Part shown: positions 46,757-57,374 of the stretch, one piece after another
Layout of the letters: the number at the start of each line of letters is the position of its first letter
Position numbering within the stretch: the stretch's first letter is position 1
NCBI GenBank assembly: GCA_950295325.1
Contig: OX485808.1
Span: 22,588,527 to 22,652,526 of the forward strand
Direction of reading: 5' to 3'
From: Polytrichum commune
Taxonomy: Eukaryota; Streptophyta; Polytrichopsida; Polytrichales; Polytrichaceae
Length of the DNA: 64,000 bases
The notes under the pieces: generated by a model
What the model saw: only the letters and a program-made list of their open reading frames with translations
Databases searched by the model: none
Told to the model about the DNA's origin: nothing
Position numbers and translations under genes: made by a program

Positions 46757-47420
46757 TTAATTTTGCAATGTTGTTGGGTTGTGCGAAGCCTCGCAATGAG
46801 CACAATTGTGTAGCACTTCTACATCAACTCTCCTTGAAAAATCGTTGCACCTGATTCTGTATCGTATCTTTTTTCAAATTTTCATCCAGAGGTGCTAGAA
46901 ATGTGAGTGGCCAGCTCGGTGGCTTCTATGGATGGTTGGGTCATCTCCAAGGCTGTGGGTCCTTTCAAAGGCGATCCTCGCTCTTGAGGATGATAGTCCA
47001 CCACTACTTATGAACAAGAAGATTTTGCATCCTTTGTCTCCCAATTTTGCAATGTGCTGGGTGGCGAGGAGCGTAGCAATGTGCACTCCTACGTCAACTA
47101 TACCACTCGCAAGTGCACTTTGCATCCTTTTTACCACTTGCAACTAGATGTTTCTTCCGATTTTGTAATGCGTGTGGCAGAATCGCTTCAATGAACACAA
47201 AACTATGTTCAGGGATTTGCCTTTGAGGTAGAATATACAAATCTTCAAGGCCTCCGTTCATGTATATTTTGACTGCACACCTGTTGCCTCTCTACACCAA
47301 GTCCCCTTGATTGCTTAAGCACCCTCGTTGTGCATCAGGTCGGTTCCGGTCTTGCAATGCGGGTGCTTGCGTAAGAGTCTCAATGAGCACAGTTCTGAAT
47401 GTACATGGATTTGCATCCTC
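46757..47420 (+). repeat. Tandem copies of the DUF427 3' end and 3' UTR
   Basis: The UTR word 'attttgcaatg...gggtg..gag/aag..tcgcaatgagcac' recurs at about 46761, 47040, 47165 and 47352. The second copy extends left into coding sequence (see 46906-47010). Confidence 0.7.
46906..47010 (+). pseudogene. Broken duplicate of the last DUF427 codons
   Basis: This segment matches 46627-46723 of the functional gene (ggtggcttctatgg, ctccaaggctgtgggtcct, ttcaaaggcg, gatagtccaccactac). It has an extra base pattern near 'tatggatggttgg' and a premature TGA where the true gene has Trp-Gly (ctcttgagg for ctcttgggg). It contains no start or upstream exon, so it is a non-functional tandem fragment. Confidence 0.8.
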
Positions 47421-47581
47421 TTCAAAATAGATTTTTTTTTCCCAGAGGTCTCCATTAATACTTCTACATTTAATCACCTTCATTTTCCATCAAATATGTC
47501 TCATTGTATGAGGCCTGCGAACTGCCTACCTCCCTTGGGTGCTTGTTAAAATTTACAATGTGAGCTTTCCCAGACATCTGA

Positions 47582-47663
47582 GTCGCTTTGGCCGAGTGGT
47601 TAAGGCGTGTGCCTGCTAAGTACATGGGGTTTCCCCGCAAGAGTTCGAATCTCTTAGGCGACG
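47582..47663 (+). tRNA. tRNA-Ser(GCU)
   Basis: The 82-nt cloverleaf has an acceptor stem GTCGCTT pairing with AGGCGAC (one G-U), a D-arm GGCCGAGTGGTTAAGGC, anticodon GCT at 47615-47617, a long class II variable arm (tggggtttcccc) and a T-loop GAGTTCGAATC with discriminator G. Internal A and B box promoters for RNA polymerase III are intact. No intron is present. CCA is not encoded, as expected in a nuclear gene. It decodes AGC and AGU codons. Confidence 0.97.
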
Positions 47664-47689
47664 GTTGGATCCGAATAATCAGTGACTCT

Positions 47690-47702
47690 ACTTTTCTTTT
47701 TT
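47690..47702 (+). terminator. RNA polymerase III T-run terminator for the tRNA
   Basis: A cttttctttttt tract begins about 27 bp after the tRNA end. Confidence 0.75.
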
Positions 47703-48224
47703 CTCGGCACTTAAACAAAAATCAGTTGAACATACTGGATTGATGAATCTTCTCTTGTTCCTACGTGTAATGTAAGGTAGAGGTTTCTTAAATCAACCCT
47801 TTGATTGATTGCGCCTATTTTTTTAGTGCATTTGGGTAAGCAGTGTGCACGATTGGCTTTGTGAATTGGCTTAGACATGTCAAAAACTAACATTGAATAG
47901 ACTACACATGATATGAAGACTATGTTATAATTTTAGAGTCACTTACTCTTAGCTTCTTAGAATGTAGTCTTAGACTCACTTTTTCCATTGCAAATGACTC
48001 CCAAAACAATCCCATCATTGATCCAAAGTCAAATTTTTTTTGTTGTTAAAATTGTTTCCACACTAAACGAACATTTAACCCTAGAGGCTAAGGTATGTGG
48101 TTGTTATTTGGTTCGTTTTTCATGTTCTCCAACTTCTACCATTTCGATTTACACAACAAAACTTGTGTGGCATTAGTAAATTTATAATGAAACATATGAA
48201 AAAACCGGATTGAAAATCGGACCT
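47703..48224. other. No gene seen
   Basis: AT-rich spacer. Confidence 0.45.
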
Positions 48225-48495
48225 CCCTTGATTTAATTATGATTTATCTGAAATGCATGTTTGTTGATTTCTTAATTGGATACATATGTCCTCCTAATTG
48301 TGTTCATTATTGAGTGTAAGGTAATAATTAATATTTGAAGACGTAATCCAATCTCTTTTAAACATGTGTCATGATGATGTTTGTTCTTGGATCCTCCACG
48401 AACCACATACCAATCAAATATAGGGGCATGATTAAGAAAACAGGCCACTTAAGACCCATCTACCTTGGAAAGGTGTCAATGTAAGTCCGTCTTGA
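48225..48495 (-). mobile_element. Family F fragment (reverse)
   Basis: Inverted landmarks 'aattggatacatatgtcc', 'atccaatctcttttaaacatg' and 'accaatcaaatataggggc'. Confidence 0.45.
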
Positions 48496-49487
48496 GGATG
48501 TCTTTGAAGTTTCTCAAGCTATACTAAGTTAGCTAGGGTATCATGTGCCTATGTCTTATTCTAAGATCCAGTTTTCATGTTGTAATACTGAAAGCTCGAG
48601 TTTCAAAGTTGGAATCAGATAGATCCCAAGAGAAGGCAAGAGCAAGAGGAAAAAAACAGATGCAGAGACACAGAAAAAGTATATGTTCTCAGCTATAAAA
48701 GAGATGCTTTTGATGAGACTTCCCAACTTCTTAAATGAGGCTCACTTATATCATAGTTAACAGCAAACCAATTTATGAAAGACGAGTGTTATCAGTCACA
48801 TATAATGGTGCCTGATAAATGGGCCATCATATAATGCCCCCTGCCTTTTGTGATACACTACAAGAACTAATTTCAAACTAAATATGCATCAGCACCCAGA
48901 CACAATGTCTCACCCTTCTGGCCAGTGCAACAAATAATCCAGCGGATTGGAATTATCTGTAAAGAAAAGCAGATGAAAACAAACCATGAGTTCATGAGAC
49001 TTACCACAAAGTCCCCCAAGTTTTCTTAGTGCTTAAACTAGCACACACAAAGAGTGGTGACGGACTATTAAAAACCGGCATATAGCTTGTGCTACTAGGA
49101 TGGATGGGCCACACTAACCTTGCATAGGCCGATCCGGGATTAAGGGCGGCGGGTGCCCTATTTTATGTGCATACCCTATTTTAGATCCTCGAGTCCTCTC
49201 AGAGTTTTTGATCCTGAAGCAAGACTCTGATGGAAAATTATGGGTAAAATGCAAAGATCTTCAAACATAAACAACAAAATGAGTGATACACATAATTGGG
49301 TGAGAAGAAATTCCACATCTTTCAGTATGCTTCCTACAGATTGAGCCTTTGCCTTCATGACTGTATGGCATCAGGAAGATGAAGCAAGTTGGGGACATCG
49401 TAACATCTAAATGTAACTAACATTAGTGGGGAGCAAAATAAGGGTCTGTTCTGGAAGTGAAACCAACTACATTCCTATATATACAAG
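48496..49487. other. Downstream flank of the Lys-rich protein gene; no further gene accepted
   Basis: The part nearest 49487 is probably 3' UTR of the minus-strand gene. A block at about 48980-49200 resembles 22255-22480 ('aaaccatgagtt-atgaga', 'cacaaagagtggt'), so it is dispersed repeat. The + strand at about 48590-48690 reads as a short basic, Leu-spaced peptide (see findings). Confidence 0.4.
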
Positions 49488-50823
49488 CTAATACAAGTTC
49501 TTGAGGGATGAAACCCGCTCTGCCTTAACCTCCTGTTGCTGGAGCTTCTCTTGTTGCTTGTCCATATTCAATAATGCCCTCTCTATTGACTTCTCCTTGC
49601 GCTGCTTCACCGCTTTACGCTTCTGCGGCTCATTTTTCATACTCAACCTGCCACATGCAAAAAATAAAATTAGGACAATATGACAGTAAGAAATTTGATG
49701 GCTTGGTTTATGAAACAAAGCATTTCTTAAATACAGTAGTGAAAATAACTGAACAACTGTTTAATCCACCACAATAATTCTTGCAAGTACTTGAGTCATG
49801 AACCTGTAGAACATGGAGGAAATGAGACAGTGAAGAAGCCAGGATGAGCAAAGGTACTTACCCTACTACTTTGAGGCCATTGGATTTGCCCTTCTTTTTC
49901 CTCTTCTTCTTCGACGCCGTTAGTAAGTCTAATTCCGCACCTGTGGCCTCAACTTCAGTTGTGTCCATGTCTGTGACAAACCACAGGAACAATAAACAAA
50001 TAAAAAATCTTAAAAACCTGCATTGTAGCCACCATAGTAAAGCTCAGCTTTGGGGCAAAAACATAAGCAGATGACCAATACTTCAGAGCACACGATTCCG
50101 ACAAAAGGGAGATAGAGTGAGTCACAGTCGCATGGGGAAGGGTTTGAAAAAATACATTATTGCAATATGTTCAAACCAAAATCTGAAAGGCAATGTCGCT
50201 ATTGTACATTTTAGGTTGAATTCCATGTCCAGTTCTGCTTCAGAAAAGAGTACCATGAGAGATTAAATGAATTGTTAAAATATATCCATATCTTGCGATA
50301 TCATGTGTTACCATGCCTCCATACATGTGATAAACCATGGAAACAGATACATATAACTGAAAAAAAAAACACAAAAAACACAAAAAACAAAAAACACTTC
50401 ATGAACATCTGCTCTGTACCTACCACGGTAAAGCTCAGAACTGGGCTTCAGACTTCAGATGACCAATCCTTCATACTACATGTTCCCCAGTAGAAAGAGA
50501 AACAGAGTGAAAATCGCATATGGAAGGGTTTCAAGGAACGCAATATTGCAATCTGATCATTTTAGGTTAAAATTTCATGTCCGTGGCTCCTTAAGAAAAA
50601 GAGTACAATGAGAAGTTTATAATCGATATCAACAAGTGACGTGTTGAAATGAAAAATTTGACTCCTCTACCGTTACTCTGATTGCTTCATGCCATATCTA
50701 CTTCAAAACCTGCAAGAAATTCTTACCTTCGCCAATGGCCGCCTCGGCAGGGCGTGTGGGTACGACCTCTTCCGTGATCTCCATGGCCATGGTACCTCTA
50801 TCTTTCTTTCTTTTCTTCGTCAT
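49488..50823 (-). CDS. Small Lys-rich protein of unknown function, three exons
   Basis: On the minus strand the exons are 50823-50727, 49970-49862 and 49647-49488. They join in phases 1 and 2 through consensus GT-AG sites (GTAAGA, GTAAGT donors) into 121 residues. The frame stays open upstream to 50922 without an ATG, so I start at the ATG at 50823 (MTKKRKKDRG). The protein has three basic clusters (TKKRKK, SKKKRKKKGK about 54-63, KRKAVKQRKEK about 80-90), an acidic middle and a Gln/Glu/Lys-rich probable coiled coil (RALLNMDKQQEKLQQQEVKAE) ending SSLKNLY. Basic runs of this kind are typical of nuclear or nucleolar localisation; I infer that location but cannot name a family. Splice structure and retained frame argue that the gene is real. 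A pyrimidine-rich ctctctctctcag at about 50900-50912 could be an acceptor for an upstream 5' exon. Confidence 0.72.
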
Positions 50824-51050
50824 CTCGGTAACAACTAAATGCAAACCGCTGTCGCAAACCTTCGTAGCAATGAATCCGCCAAAATTTGTTAAGCACCAGC
50901 CTGAGAGAGAGAGTGTCGCCAAGACGAGGGAACAGAGGAAGCAAGGCGAGTGATGTTTTTTTTAGGGTTCAGGGTTTAGAGATTGAAAGTTAGTCTTTTC
51001 CTTGCTGCCGTTTTCATTTTTACTTTCTGCACTAAATGTATTTAGTGTTA
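50824..51050. promoter_or_regulatory. 5' flank of the Lys-rich protein gene
   Basis: A short GC-richer stretch (50824-50955), then T-rich DNA up to the MITE pair. The promoter is inferred only from position. Confidence 0.3.
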
Positions 51051-51468
51051 CTAACTACACTAAATATGATATTTAGTGTGACTTACTATTTGGAATTACG
51101 CAATGCTATATCTATTCACTGTACATCTCATATTTTACCAACAAATGTTAAATTGGTAGTCTGGACATTATAGAATATTAACAACTTTACTTGGTAAAAA
51201 AGCATTTCAATAGTAAAAAGATATAGCACCGTGTAAATCCAAATAGTGAGTCACACTAAATATCATACTTGGTGTACCTATTTGGCATTACGCAATGCTA
51301 ATCTATTCGTTGCGTATCTCATATTTACCAACAAAATGATAAATTGGTTGTTCGGATATTCTAGAATGTTAACAACTTTACTTGGTAAAAAATTACATCA
51401 ATAGTAAAAAGATGTAGCCCATGTGTAGCTTCAAGTAGTAAGTGACACTAAATATCATATATAGTGTA
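51050..51468 (+). mobile_element. Two MITE copies in direct tandem (family I)
   Basis: Copy 1 (about 51053-51265) and copy 2 (about 51254-51468) repeat the same 200-bp body: gcattacgcaatgct, cattcgttgc/ctgta..tctcatat, accaacaaa, aacaactttacttggtaaaa and aatagtaaaaagat. Termini acactaaatatgata and tatcatatatagtgt lie at the outer ends. A shared cactaaatatcatacttggtgta lies between them. Confidence 0.8.
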
Positions 51469-51511
51469 GTGCTGCAATTTCACTTTAGAAGCCTATTTCC
51501 ATGTGAACTTA

Positions 51512-51874
51512 GGGTTGATTCAAACAAGTCTCAAGTCATTTGAGATCAATCCCTGCATCTCAGCTATTGAGAGCATGAAAGTTGGGATTTACCAGTTCCC
51601 AAGTCCTAAGTCCAAGTATGACATGGATGCCTACATGGCAACACTTTTTGGAGGTGAAGCTTGGGACTTCTGTTAAGAGTTGGGTTGAGCGAAAAGCTAG
51701 ACCCAACTCTCAACACAAGTCCCCGAACATGTTTGCATGAAATAATTAAGATCCAACTTTGATGATAATTAACCTTATTTTAATGGTTTGTTGAACCTCA
51801 AAAGTTGGGACTTTACCTCCATGTTAGGACTTGCTAATATGAGTGGCACTTGGGGACCCCATGTGAACCAACCC
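51512..51874 (+). mobile_element. Tourist-like MITE, family G, complete copy G2
   Basis: The ends GGGTTGATTCAAACAAG and, inverted, ATGTGAACCAACCC are flanked on both sides by TTA (51509-51511 and 51875-51877). 363 bp, non-coding. It is the reference for the degraded copy G1 at 8575-8845. Confidence 0.85.
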
Positions 51875-51877
51875 TTA

Positions 51878-52212
51878 TGTTGACTTCCTCCCAAATGATA
51901 TTTTGGAACACGATTTGAAGCATATTGTTAACTCATACTAATAACAATACAAATCATTATGATAATCAATAAACATAAAATAATAAATTAAAATCATCAA
52001 AGTTATGAAGAAAATAACAAAAATACCAAAACTACATAGAGGTTGTGTTGCATGTGTATAAAAAGTATTATTCTAAGTTGAATTAGCTAAAATATCTAAA
52101 TGTGATGATAGAAAAACATTTCATTTAGTGTAGTGGAAGCTTTGAATATATAGAGTCAAATGTTTGAAATTTTTCCTGGTTAACAATGTAATAAAAAGTA
52201 CATTTTTTACAC
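51878..52212. other. No gene seen
   Basis: AT-rich spacer. Confidence 0.45.
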
Positions 52213-53935
52213 TTATTACACTCCAGCCTCCGTAATAGTACCCTATGTAATGTCACTCCCTCTTGTATATCCCCAAACCCTAGGGAATGGAGGTGCTCGG
52301 TTCAAATCTCCCACTTTGTTGTCACATTTCCCTCCCATATATCATCAAGGAAGCACTAGTATAGTAGAATTACCTTGGCCCACTTACCTTTATTACATGT
52401 TATTATTTTCTCTCATCAAATTACCCTCATGATCAAGGATTTGGATGGGTTTGGGTTTAGTATTTAGGGTTTTGGGGGCATGTAGGAAGCACAAATCAAA
52501 GACTTTGAGGAGGCTTGAAGAACTTAGATTGCGGAGGCACACACCAACAACAATCTCACGGATTTTGGAGTTGGGGCATGCAAAACCACACAATCTAAGA
52601 AACAAGAGGTTCCTTTTTGTGTGTGTGTGTTGATTGGATTAGTCATCAACAAAGTTCATGCTGTTGGAGTGGTGTACAACTCCTTTCTTGATGAGGTACT
52701 TAAACCTCATTATCTATTTTTCTTTTTTCTTTTGCATCCCACACAAGACAACTTTTGGATCTACATGGTCTGAGCACGGATTTCATTCACAACATCTAGT
52801 TTTGGGGTATCGTCCTTGTGGAAATCATGTCGTAGAATGTTGATGCAACTCCAAATTTGATGATCTACTTCGAAATCTTGTTGCATATGTGTTGATGGCA
52901 AGCATATTCGATATTCTTTTCGGAAGCAAGCCTAGGGCTTAAGGATCCTACTTGAGTTACTTACACATGTGGAATCCATGGGGCATCCACTATTACCAAA
53001 ATTTGCTTAATTCCTAGATCCCAAGTTTCTTGTGGATCCATGTGTCAAGAGTGCAAACAATGTTGATGATGAACTCAATTTTGCATGCTAGGTGCAATTC
53101 TTTGAGATCCTTGAAACTCCATCATGGTGGAGATAGATTGCTCGCACATGCAAAAACACAAATTCTAGTACACATCCACACTAATTCAATGCCCACCGGA
53201 TTGAGCTAAGAATTCGTCCAATAATGCATTGGTTTCCAACCCAAAGATAAACCCAACACATGTCACCTCTTCTCAACCAATCCCCCTAAAGCTTTAATTT
53301 CTCCTCTTCAAAAGCAAAGGACAAAAAATTCTTCACTATTTTGTGTTGTATTCTAATCAATTACATGGAGTTGGATGCATTAAGTAGGAGTCGTTGGCTA
53401 TGTCCTCACCAAGATGTGTAATGTGAATATGTTTGTAGGCATTAATTATTACAAGTCTTCTTGAAGACCAAGGAGGCGGATTCATTGTTGTAGAGCTTTA
53501 CAACCATGCAAAAGAGAGGTGCTATGTCTAATGCATATGAAGAGCTATCCTTCAAGTTTTATGGTCACGATTTGATCGTTTTGCATTCAACACATTCCAT
53601 GTTGCATGGTTGGTAGTGGCCATTTACGTGTTATTGATGAAGAAGTATTTTTTGGTACTTGTATTTGTTCTAGCCATTTTGTATGTATTAATTCTGAATT
53701 ATGCATGGACATATCCTAGAAAGTTTGAGCTTTGTATATGTGTGTAACTTTGGGAGATTATCCATGTCCCACATATGGAATCATTAGTCTCGGCATTGCC
53801 CCATAATGTCACACACTACACTAAATTATCTATTATTATGCATCCATATCAACACTACAAACCTCCTTAATATCACGTGCACTTTGGTTGCCACATCATT
53901 GATGTTAGAGAGGTCAGAGTGTATTGTAGCTCACT
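52213..53935 (+). mobile_element. Long family C element (C3), about 1.7 kb, possible parent of C1
   Basis: Its left 130 bp (cctccgtaatag, aaaccctaggg, ttcaaatctccc) match the inverted right end of C1. Its right 125 bp (catccatatcaacactaca, taatatcacgtgcactttgg) match the inverted left end of C1. The 1.4 kb interior has no counterpart in C1 and no long open frame, so any coding capacity is lost. Confidence 0.5.
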
Positions 53936-56426
53936 ATAATTTTGACATACCGCAGTAATTTTGGTCAACTAAATTTTCTTCACCCTCGACATTTCTGAGC
54001 CAACATTATTATATAGTTTACCCTTGATATATGTGTTACCCTCATAAGAGTTACAATTGCATATGGGTTAAGGAAAATTTCTCTCTCCAAAAAAAATATA
54101 GTAGTAAGTGTTAATTGTTGATTGTTAAGAAACTTTATAAAAAAATTGTTGCCCTCTTGAATGAAATCACCTTAATAAGTGTTAATTTGAATGAAAGTCA
54201 GGTTATGAAATACTATAACTTGGATGAAAATTGATAGAAACTCTAACCCCACACCCTAAACCCTATTACCTTGTTGAAACAACTGACATTGGTACCTGCA
54301 AAGAGTGAAATTGGACCCACTATGAATGCACATGAGTTTGTCAATTATGAACTGGAATTTGATCTAAACAATCCAATATATACTTATTGAGGATGAAAAT
54401 ATAAGTATGTTTGATGAAGGAGATGATGTAGTTGACAATGAACCCATTGAAGAAGTTGAAAACGTGCAAATTGGTGATGTGGTGGTAGATAGAGTAGGAT
54501 TCAAGGATACCCAAAGTGCATTTAGTGACCTTGAAACGGGTTTTGAAACAAAAACTTATTGATGTTACACCTCTCATCCATAGCATTTGAACACTTCAAA
54601 AGAAAATTCAAGATCTTGGCGTGGACAAGAATCTCATCAAACTACTATAGAATTGTACTCTCATTTCACTTACATACATGTATGATAACATTCATATCTT
54701 GTGTATTTTCGCCCTCTACTTACATAAGTGTTATAATTTCTATTTCCAAAGTCACACAAGTGTTACAAATTGTCTATGCTACCCTTGATAAGTGTTAAAG
54801 TGTTAACACCATATAAGCGTTACAAGTTTCCTTGCTCCGAAATGTTAACATATATTGAAGGTGGACTGTAGATGTTCAAACCTCGGAATGGGTAGTCTCC
54901 AAGAAGTTCGTTTCATTAGGTGAGCGCAAAAACTATTGAAATTATCATCAAGTTGTAGTTCAAGTTTGACCAATACAAAGGTCCCAATGGGCTTCCTCAT
55001 GCAATTAAGGGTTATAAACAACCCGATGCAGCATCCACGACGGACACCCACACAATCAAAATATAAATACTAAATACTTTGTCCTCCTATAAGAGTCAAT
55101 CTAGAAGGCAAATAATGGGCAATCAATCCTTATCACAAATTTCATTGTTTTGATGAGAAACTTACTTGCTATGGTTTGGTTGGTTTCATAGTTAGAATGG
55201 ATTGGTGGGAAGTTGCAAGTATAACATGACGTTGAAGTGATCAACTCTTCCATTCAAATTCTTCACTTGAAATGTGAATATTTCATGAGGTATAGAAAAT
55301 ATCCTTCCATGAAATTCAATGCTCAAGCTTTGGGGAAGTGATAGAAATTTTTGATAGCCTACATATGGTAGGACAATTTCTAGGAATCATGAATAGTTGA
55401 GCATGATCCAATCATTTGGAATTGAGAGTCCCTTTTTGGAACCTTTAGACCATAAAGAGTTGAATCAAGACCATTTAGCCCACTCATGGGGGTTGTTTTA
55501 GTGTGAGTAGGTCCAATATTCAAGTAAAGTTAAGCTAAGTCGCAATCCATAATTCCATGTTGAATTGTATAGTAAGATTCCCCAATCGAATATGCATCGT
55601 TGATCATGACCGTACTATAACAGTGGTTTTTTAAATTTATATTAATTATCTTGTTATGTAATTATATAAATTTAACTTAATTTTTCTATTATATGTCAAT
55701 TTCCTAACATATTTCCAATAAAACGTAAGTACATTGAAAATGTATTGATGGATCCACCCAAAGAATGACGGCAACCCAGAAATCCAAAATTTGGGGACAT
55801 GTCCAAATTTTCTTGAATTTTATCCTAGATTCACATGACCATCCACCTCTAGTTCTAGGTGACATGAAGGTTTATAAGAATAATTCAAGAAGACCACGTT
55901 TTTCTTGAAGATTTTAAATATACATAATATTATAAATTAAAGATATAAAGATCTGACCTTTGCATGCTACACTGAATAGTCCATCGTGGGTCATTGTAAT
56001 TTTTTTAGAGCCCAAGCTAATTATCATAATGAGCATTAACATGGGCCACATTAATTTCCAACCCAAGTTAAATTTCTACTAGAACATTAGCATGAGTTGC
56101 TATAATTAATTTCTAGAAAATTAATGTGCATGATTTATTTATTTTTGTACTACTTCTGATGTAAGGTGACTATTTTGTTGTATGTAAATTGTTCGTCAAG
56201 AAAATTCATGAAGACTTAGGGGAAGACATGGGGTCTTAAAATCCACAATCATTCCACCTTGACTAGAAAATTAGTGTGGCCCTTGTTAATTATTTCCACG
56301 TTAATTTTCTACCCACACTAATAGGACTATTTAGTGTACTTGCCATCAGCAAGTCATGCGAGGTAATAATGGATTTGCAAATGAATCAAGAATTATGATT
56401 CCACAGTCTGCCGATTGAAATTTGTA
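53936..56426. other. No gene accepted; AT-rich with one acidic coding-like remnant
   Basis: The + strand at about 54388-54563 reads an acidic peptide ending in a stop. The rest holds only chance frames. Repeated 'agtgttacaa' words occur at 54040-54835. Confidence 0.4.
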
Positions 56427-57374
56427 TACCGTAGTTTAATAGCAGGTTTGGCACAAAATAATTCTAAAAATAGATGCCTAATTTTTTTGAATATTATTGG
56501 CATTTTTTGCCGAATATAAAATTAATTATTTTCCAAAATTGCCTAAAAGTAAGAAATTTTTACTTCTCACTAAAGCTTTACTTACAGTGGAAGCATATGT
56601 GAATTTTGAAGGAGAGAAGGTGCTCCTTTTGTAATCAAGCTCACATACATTAGTCCACAAAGAATAAGGGTTAAGAAGTAGCAAGACTCTAGGCGAGGCT
56701 TTTCAAATGTGTTGTACATAAATTTTTGGAGTCCAATTGAGCATAGAAGATGAAGTTTTTATAGAATTTTGTCCAACTAACAAAAGTTGAGAAATCAATC
56801 CTTCTTCCACCTCCAACAAGTTTTGTGTCAAAATAAGTCTTTATGCAAAAGATATGGACAAAACATTGCAGCCGTGTAAAGATCAAAAAATTAAAATGCG
56901 TTCATAACAGTTTTTTGGAGCTCATTTGTGCATAGAAGATCAACTTTTTTGGAATTTTGTTGGTCTAAGAAAATTTTAGAAATCAAGTAATATTTCACCT
57001 CCAACAAATTTTATGTCATTTGAAGACTCTATGCAAAAGTTATGCGTGTTATAAAAATGACGTCTAACTAGGTGCTTCACCTCAAAGTTTACATATCCCA
57101 TATGCATTGTTGAACACAACTCCACTCTACTTGCATAAAGCACAGAGCATTCTCAACTCTTCACTCACATCTTGCTTGTCATTCAATGCAAGAGAGATGT
57201 ACAAGATATAAGTTGAAATAGAAAATTAAAAATGAATGTAAGCCGAATTTTTAAAAATTAAAAGAGAAAATTGCCGAAAATACGAATATACTATTTTAAG
57301 GTGCCGAACCTACTTTTTGAACTTTAATTAAATATTAGGCAGCAAGTTGCCTAACCTGTTAGTAAACTACGGTA
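56427..57374. mobile_element. TA-flanked element with inverted ends (family K), 948 bp
   Basis: The ends TACCGTAGTTTAATAGCAGG and, inverted, CCTGTTAGTAAACTACGGTA form inverted repeats. TA at each tip fits a mariner-type TA target. Similar tips occur in J (16557-17000). Two diverged direct copies of about 160 bp lie inside (about 56715-56880 and 56915-57060: tttttggag, catagaagat, cacctccaacaa, tatgcaaaag). No transposase frame. Confidence 0.75.

Noticed and set aside
50824-50922. N-terminal extension of the Lys-rich protein from 50922
   Set aside because: The open frame there has no ATG, and a pyrimidine tract ending in CAG (about 50900-50912) looks more like a splice acceptor or leader.
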